From positions 62,001-126,000 of the forward strand of contig NZ_FXTP01000014.1 in assembly GCF_900182705.1 (NCBI RefSeq): 64,000 bases of DNA, read 5' to 3'. Both the position numbers and the translations under genes were made by a program. Below the pieces are notes generated by a model, which was given only the letters and a program-made list of their open reading frames with translations, was not told the origin of the DNA and ran no database searches. Position 1 is the first letter of the stretch. The number at the start of each line of letters is the position of its first letter. Source of the stretch: Gracilimonas mengyeensis. Its GTDB lineage: Bacteria; Bacteroidota; Rhodothermia; Balneolales; Balneolaceae. Shown here piece after piece: positions 59,548 through 64,000 of the stretch.

Positions 59548-60549
59548 CTACTCGGCAGGATCTACCCCTTCGGTGGTCATAATCACCCGCTTCATGGTTC
59601 CGTCTTCGTTGTAGTATAGATAATCAATAGACACGGATCTGCGGAAGCTTCCGCCCTGTGTAGGAATAACACCGGTGTGATAAATGAAGTAATCCTTACC
59701 CTTGTACTCGATGATGGCTTGGTGATTGGTGTTGGTGTTACCAGCCACTTCATTCAGGATATCCTGAAAGTAGTAGGGACCTTCAATATCGGTAGCCATA
59801 GCGTACGCTGTTTTTTCAGGGAATTTGTAGGCATAACTCAGATAGTAGTATCCATTCTTTTTATGCAACCATGGAGCTTCCGTAAAGTGCGGCAAATCAA
59901 TGGTTTTAATTTCTCCTTCCAATTCAATCATGTTGTCCTTGAGCTTGGAATAATACAGTGCAGTATTCCCCCAAAACATATAGGCCTGACCGTCATCATC
60001 AATAAATACGGTAGGGTCAATATCATCCCAGGAAATATCGGTTGCTTTGGTCATATCGTTGCTAACCAGAGCAGATCCCCGGGCATCTTTGAATGGTCCA
60101 GTAGGGCTGTCAGATACGGCCACGCCAATGGCTTTACCTTCAATGATAGCATGGGTCACGGTGGTGTACCAATAAAATTTGCCGTCCTTTTCAATTACTT
60201 CAGCGGCCCAGGCATCTCCAGAAGCCCATTCGAAATCCGTGGCTTTTAGCGGCACGTCGTATTCTTTCCAATTCACCATATCGGTAGAAGAATACACCAG
60301 CCATTCATTGAGGTTGTAAAAACCATAACCGGGCTCAGCCTCATCATGGCCTACATACAAAAACACCGTATCCTCGTGAACAATAGCAGCGGGATCAGCA
60401 GTATATTTGTCGGTTATGATAGGGTTACCGGGTTCAGGAACGGGCTGTGCGCTTAACTCCTTGGTTGATTGCTGTGCCTGACAAGAAGTGCTCAAGAAGC
60501 ACGCAAAAATAAACAGTGAAGGTTTAAGGTAATTTGATGAAAAAAACAT
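59548..60549 (-). CDS. GH43-family glycosidase lipoprotein, copy 2
   Basis: A 333-residue lipoprotein (lipobox LSTSC, Cys23). GH43 catalytic residues: base Asp52 (KYTADPAAIV), Asp in WDDIDPTVFIDDD and acid Glu in PHFTEAPWLHKKNG; EWASGDAWAAEVIEKDGKFYWY and NHQAIIEYKGKDYFIYHTG are family words. The FTEAPWL type is common among beta-xylosidase/arabinofuranosidase members. Being lipid-anchored while copy 1 is soluble, the two could act in sequence on the same glycan. It is a separate subfamily from copy 1 and not a recent duplicate. Confidence 0.9.
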   Translation of the reverse strand: MFFSSNYLKPSLFIFACFLSTSCQAQQSTKELSAQPVPEPGNPIITDKYTADPAAIVHEDTVFLYVGHDEAEPGYGFYNLNEWLVYSSTDMVNWKEYDVPLKATDFEWASGDAWAAEVIEKDGKFYWYTTVTHAIIEGKAIGVAVSDSPTGPFKDARGSALVSNDMTKATDISWDDIDPTVFIDDDGQAYMFWGNTALYYSKLKDNMIELEGEIKTIDLPHFTEAPWLHKKNGYYYLSYAYKFPEKTAYAMATDIEGPYYFQDILNEVAGNTNTNHQAIIEYKGKDYFIYHTGVIPTQGGSFRRSVSIDYLYYNEDGTMKRVIMTTEGVDPAE

Positions 60550-61033
60550 AGGCTTGGTTTTAGGTTAATGGCTGCTTTTGCACACCCCCGCATAATAAGT
60601 GTACTTTATACGCTTAATATATTAAATCCCACTCATAATTCAACGATCTTTGTTAAGGCCGTTGTGTATTCTACCTATTGAGTAGAAACAAAAAAATTAG
60701 TTGGCAGCAGGATGTGTGCTCCAAAATAAAACTAAATTCCGGGTATTTGTTTACTTAACCTGAATTCGATATGAGAATGACGTAAAAATGGGCTAGTCAT
60801 CCCGGTCAAGATGGAGCCAAGTGGAATCGCAGAACCGGGATCTCCCGATAAATGGCGAAGTACTCACCATTGTTCCGTTGTTGCCTGGCGTTGCTGGTGG
60901 TAAGGAGATCACGGGTCTGGGCACGCGATGACTACCCATGACAGGTTCTGGTAATCTCTTCAAAGGTGTTACCCCGATTTTGGGCAAAATTAGTGGCTCG
61001 CAATGATGACTTTTATATCAAACGGTCGTTTAC
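60550..61033. other. Intergenic region upstream of GH43 copy 2
   Basis: Besides the dyad at 60593-60619 it holds CATCCCGGT (60799-60807) and ACCGGGAT (60834-60841), an inverted pair, and a fragment of repeat E' (60987-61002). The middle is rich in mixed G+C words (CCGTTGTTGCCTGGCGTTGC) unlike its AT-rich surroundings. No ORF or RNA is recognised. Confidence 0.45.
60593..60619. promoter_or_regulatory. GH43 operator-like dyad 2
   Basis: TAATAAGTGTA (60593-60603), CTTTA, TACGCTTAATA (60609-60619). The first base of the dyad is 44 bp upstream of the GH43 copy 2 start, so it sits at nearly the same distance as the first dyad from its gene. The consensus of the four half-sites is TATTAAGTGTA. Confidence 0.6.
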
Positions 61034-62146
61034 TTAGTTTTTTTCATCCTCGTCCAGCCAGCCAAAGCGGCGCTGCAGAGATTCTATGGTGATGGAATGC
61101 CGTTCCGTGCCCCGGGTTCCCAACAAGTAGCCAATGGGTTCCATGCTTTCGATATTCTCACATACAATTTTAAACAAGCCAAGGTATGGAATAATGATAA
61201 GCATCCCCGGAAGTCCCCACACCATACCGGCAGCAATCAGCGAAAAGATAATGACCAGCGGATTGATCTGTACATAGGACCCGGTAATGTTGGGTGTGAG
61301 AATATTGTTCTCAATAAACTGAACCACAAAAAATTGTGCAATGACCGCAAAAGCAACGGTAGGTCCCTGTATCCCCAATACAAATACCAGTACCGCCCCG
61401 TAGCCTAATACGGTGCCAAGGTAAGGGATGAGGTTAAACAGCGCAGCGATAATGCCAAACAGCAAGGGATACTCCACCCCGATGAGATAAAAGCCGAGGG
61501 AGTTAAGCCCCATCAACGTAAAACAAACAATAACGAGTCCTTTGAGGTATTTGGGGACCACTTCTTCCGCCTGGTCCAGAATTTTTTGGGCCACTCCTTC
61601 CTCACTGTTATCAATCAGCATGGAGATAAAGGAGCGGAATTTATCACGATAAAAAAGCAGCAGAAAGGTGTACACCGGCAACAAGGCGATACTCAAAATG
61701 GTATTGGTGGTAGCTGTAAACGCCTGTTTGACGTACTCGCCGGTTTGGCTGGCACTGTCAATCCATCCGTTGATTGAGGATTCTGAGAAACCCGTGAATC
61801 CTGCCAAAATTTGCTTGAAGGCATCCAGGTTGGTCTCCACCTGTTCTTTAATTTCCGCAATATTATCCACAAAGCCGGAAAACAGTGCTATTAAGGTGTA
61901 CACGATACCCGATAGAATGGCGAAAAAACTTAGTATTACGATCAGGTTGGTAGCTATACGTGGGACTTTCTTTTTTTCTAACCATTGGGCATACGGATAA
62001 AGCAAATAGGCCAGCATCACACTGAGGCAAAGGGGAACCAACAGCTTGCGGGTGAGTAAAAGGGCGGCAACAATCAAAAATGCAAAAGCCAGTCGTATAG
62101 TTGCCCGAAGTAATAGCGGGTATTTTTCCATAGGGTTATTTTTCAC
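61034..62146 (-). CDS. AI-2E-family transporter (PerM/YdiK-like)
   Basis: A 370-residue inner-membrane protein with about 8 TMs: early pairs ATIRLAFAFLIVAALLL and LSVMLAYLLYPYAQWLEKKKVPR, a central amphipathic region (AEIKEQVETNLDAFKQIL), then SIALLPVYTFLLLFYRDKFR, LFNLIPYLGTVLGYG and IENNILTPNITGSYVQINPLVIIF. The family was named for autoinducer-2 export but also includes Na+/H+ antiporter-like members, so the substrate is open. Single gene. Confidence 0.9.
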   Translation of the reverse strand: MKNNPMEKYPLLLRATIRLAFAFLIVAALLLTRKLLVPLCLSVMLAYLLYPYAQWLEKKKVPRIATNLIVILSFFAILSGIVYTLIALFSGFVDNIAEIKEQVETNLDAFKQILAGFTGFSESSINGWIDSASQTGEYVKQAFTATTNTILSIALLPVYTFLLLFYRDKFRSFISMLIDNSEEGVAQKILDQAEEVVPKYLKGLVIVCFTLMGLNSLGFYLIGVEYPLLFGIIAALFNLIPYLGTVLGYGAVLVFVLGIQGPTVAFAVIAQFFVVQFIENNILTPNITGSYVQINPLVIIFSLIAAGMVWGLPGMLIIIPYLGLFKIVCENIESMEPIGYLLGTRGTERHSITIESLQRRFGWLDEDEKN

Positions 62147-62241
62147 AAGTATACAGCATAGTGTAAAATATTTCTTATAAATGTTTATTCCTTAACCGCT
62201 TTTTTGTTCCGTATTACTGTTAACAGCAGGAATATCAACAG

Positions 62242-63414
62242 TTAAAAATTGAATAAATGATGCAGGATGCTATCGGGTTTGTGTCCATCCAGGGGAATAC
62301 GAGCGGTAAATTGCCAATGGTTTGAATTTCTATTAGGTCCGCTTTCAATATCATGGATATAAGCATAATCAAACTGAAGGTATCCAAGGTTAATACCTCC
62401 TCCTATCGAACGGAAAGAATGCCCCTTATCCGGCTGTCCTGCATCCTGGTAGCCGAGACGAATTGCAAAGGTTTCCAGAAAAATTCCTTCGAGTCCTACG
62501 TGGCTCCAAATCTGTTCTCCCAAATCAGATTGCTGTGCCTGTCCATTCGACCAATGGTAGGTATCCCAACTTTTGAATAAAGCCTTAAAAGGTTTCATAG
62601 GAACATAACTTGAGTCTACGGTGCCATCATTGTTCCTGCTGACTTGAATTTCCCTGCGTACCATTGGTTTCGAAAGGGCCAGGGACAATGTACCCGTAAA
62701 GGTGTTCAGCCCCATGGTTCTCTTTGTGGATATTAATTCAATACCGGTTCCCAGTCTTAATTTCATGGGCAGAGGATCTCCGGCAAAATCATCATTGTAG
62801 CTTACCGCCTCCCCAAAATCAGTCAAAGAAGCACCCACAGCAGGGATGATATGCCAAGAGCTAGAAAGTGTAGCTTTCTTTTGATATTGAATGCCGAGAT
62901 CAAAAGAAAAAGTCTTATCAGGTTCAAAATCCGAGGCATAAATACTGCTATAACGCAGGAGCTGACTATAAATGTAATTGACACCTGCTCCCACCCGCAA
63001 TCCATTTCCAACATTATAACTTGCCGTAAAATTAACCAGGTACTCCTTGTGTTTACTCTCTAATGTGCCAAAAATCTCTTCCTCTTTTATCCTGAAATGT
63101 TTTAGAGAAGCAGCCATATCTACTGGTCCTATCGTGTAACCAGCATATACATTTGTAAAGATATTTTCTGAGTATGATCGCCACTTTCTGGTATACCGGG
63201 AAAAGGAAACCGTCGGGATTCTATTATGGCTTAGAGATGCCGGGTTAAGATGATGCGCTGCCGAACTTCCTGTAAAAGCTACTGTGGAATTCCCCAATGC
63301 ATAGCTACGAATGCTCTCCTGTACACTTATAAAAGAAACCCCGGCCGTTCGGTATTGAGCATTAACAGAAAAAGGGATGAACCCCAGAAGCAAACAAAAT
63401 GATAAAACTCTCAT
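62242..63414 (-). CDS. PorV/PorQ-like outer-membrane beta-barrel protein
   Basis: 390 residues with a signal peptide (..PFSVNAQ). It opens with AGVSFISVQESIRSYALGNSTVAFTGSSAAHHLNPASL, the hallmark of the UPF0164/PorV/PorQ group (FadL-like barrels). Repeated strands follow (YAGYTIGPVDMAASLKHF, LRVGAGVNYIYSQL, FAIRLGYQDAG, GGGINLGYLQFDYAYI). PorV and PorQ serve the type IX secretion system; whether this protein does is not known. A second related gene lies immediately upstream in the same orientation. Confidence 0.78.
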   Translation of the reverse strand: MRVLSFCLLLGFIPFSVNAQYRTAGVSFISVQESIRSYALGNSTVAFTGSSAAHHLNPASLSHNRIPTVSFSRYTRKWRSYSENIFTNVYAGYTIGPVDMAASLKHFRIKEEEIFGTLESKHKEYLVNFTASYNVGNGLRVGAGVNYIYSQLLRYSSIYASDFEPDKTFSFDLGIQYQKKATLSSSWHIIPAVGASLTDFGEAVSYNDDFAGDPLPMKLRLGTGIELISTKRTMGLNTFTGTLSLALSKPMVRREIQVSRNNDGTVDSSYVPMKPFKALFKSWDTYHWSNGQAQQSDLGEQIWSHVGLEGIFLETFAIRLGYQDAGQPDKGHSFRSIGGGINLGYLQFDYAYIHDIESGPNRNSNHWQFTARIPLDGHKPDSILHHLFNF

Positions 63415-63574
63415 AACCAGTAATTTTTTTAGAATCTAAGTTAATTATCTATATATGAAACTATAAAAACAAGTTTTATAATAATTTAGTGATAGTTAAA
63501 ACTGATTATAGACCTGAATTTTATAGCATTTTTTATAGCTTTTTGTACAATCACAGATGCCGTTGCCGCTGATA

Positions 63575-64000
63575 TCATTTGAACAAATGATTCAGAATGC
63601 TATCGGGTTTGTGTCCATCCAGGGGAATGCGGGCGGTAAGTTGCAGGTGATGGCCCAATTCGTAACTATAATCCTCAGCGGAATAATCATTCACATAATT
63701 CAACCAGGCATAGTCGATATTCAGATAATATAAATCGATGCCTGCGCCAAAGGTAATTTTACTTAAAAGATTTTCTCTCTTCGCAGCCTTCTCATATCCC
63801 ATCCTTAAAGCGAAGGTCTCCAAAACTTTAACCTCAAAGGCTCCCTGAAGCCAAATTTGCTCAGCTAAGATTGCTTTTCCCTTTTGGGAAAAAAAAGCTT
63901 CTCGCCAATGGAAAGTGTCCCAGGAATTAAACAAGGCCTTAAAAGGGTTCATCGCCGTCCACACTGTATCTCCTGCACTATTCTCTTTTAATTCCTGACG
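63575..64000 (-). CDS. Partial PorV/PorQ-like protein, cut by window end
   Basis: The frame is open to base 64000, so only the C-terminal 141 residues are visible, beginning RQELKENSAGDTV. WTAMNPFKALFNSWDTFHW matches PMKPFKALFKSWDTYHW of the downstream gene. Both end TARIPLDGHKPDSIL.HLF, and the last 45 bp are almost identical at DNA level (GCTATCGGGTTTGTGTCCAT and onward). The gene is 160 bp upstream of the 62242-63414 gene and clearly a tandem paralogue. A GTG at 63964 could be mistaken for its start. Confidence 0.8.
   Translation of the reverse strand, partial: RQELKENSAGDTVWTAMNPFKALFNSWDTFHWREAFFSQKGKAILAEQIWLQGAFEVKVLETFALRMGYEKAAKRENLLSKITFGAGIDLYYLNIDYAWLNYVNDYSAEDYSYELGHHLQLTARIPLDGHKPDSILNHLFK

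Overview
The window looks like the chromosome of a marine, heterotrophic member of the FCB group. The best fit is Balneolota/Rhodothermota (Balneola, Gracilimonas or Rhodohalobacter type) rather than classical Bacteroidia. The reasons are a SusC/SusD pair, PorV/PorQ-like barrels, many lipoproteins with short lipoboxes, a DUF2795 protein, a fused isobutyryl-CoA mutase (icmF), and weak or AT-rich leaders with occasional Bacteroidota-like promoter boxes. The placement rests on gene content read by eye, not on a search. I saw no rRNA, tRNA, CRISPR array, transposase or prophage genes.

Layout. (1) 1-611: dispersed palindromic repeats. (2) 612-14588, minus strand: a polysaccharide-utilisation-type locus. 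A GntR/UTRA regulator and a beta-propeller lipoprotein are followed by a second unit: surface lipoprotein, SusC, SusD, a long mannose-6-phosphate isomerase, an MFS sugar porter, a ROK kinase and a GH63-like glycosidase. Two copies of a TATGTTTGAACA motif sit ahead of the two units and are the likely GntR operators. (3) 15161-20338: mnmA and icmF. (4) 20381-22199: a mosaic of modular palindromic repeats around a DUF559 endonuclease gene, with a 3' remnant of a second DUF559 gene. (5) 22200-28042: an Ig-like lipoprotein, a COG3014-like/LpoB lipoprotein pair, and pncB-pncA. (6) 28043-33019: two large paralogous lipoproteins, a barrel protein and another hairpin repeat family. (7) 33343-41465: lysS, a LolC/E-type permease, a Ser/Thr kinase with TPRs, a lipoprotein, an ECF sigma factor and a small barrel. 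(8) 42051-47299, minus strand: the tightly packed cluster tatA-gatA-SDR-M28 peptidase-prmA-ppx/gppA. (9) 47452-58296: DUF2795, a BamA/TamA-like barrel, a cyclic-nucleotide-binding-fold protein, rlmD, a UbiA-like membrane protein, VOC, a crtI-type desaturase, a phosphodiesterase, a GT2 and a KAS III-like synthase. (10) 58415-60549: two convergent GH43 genes sharing one terminator and carrying the same 27-bp dyad at the same distance from their starts. (11) 61034-64000: an AI-2E-family permease and two tandem PorV/PorQ-like barrels, the second cut by the window end.

How the parts fit. The large locus would bind and import a glycan through SusCD, trim it with the GH63-like enzyme, take the sugar across the inner membrane by MFS, phosphorylate it with the ROK kinase and isomerise it to fructose-6-phosphate. 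A mannose-containing or mannoside substrate is therefore the simplest reading. The GH43 pair is a separate pentosan-type module.

The least ordinary signal is outside the genes. Several families of short elements combine a conserved leader with a perfect palindrome whose stem sequence differs from copy to copy. One of these families surrounds a DUF559 nuclease gene, in an arrangement formally like REP/BIME elements with their RAYT enzyme. I rate this the best candidate for an undescribed system here, as a hypothesis only.
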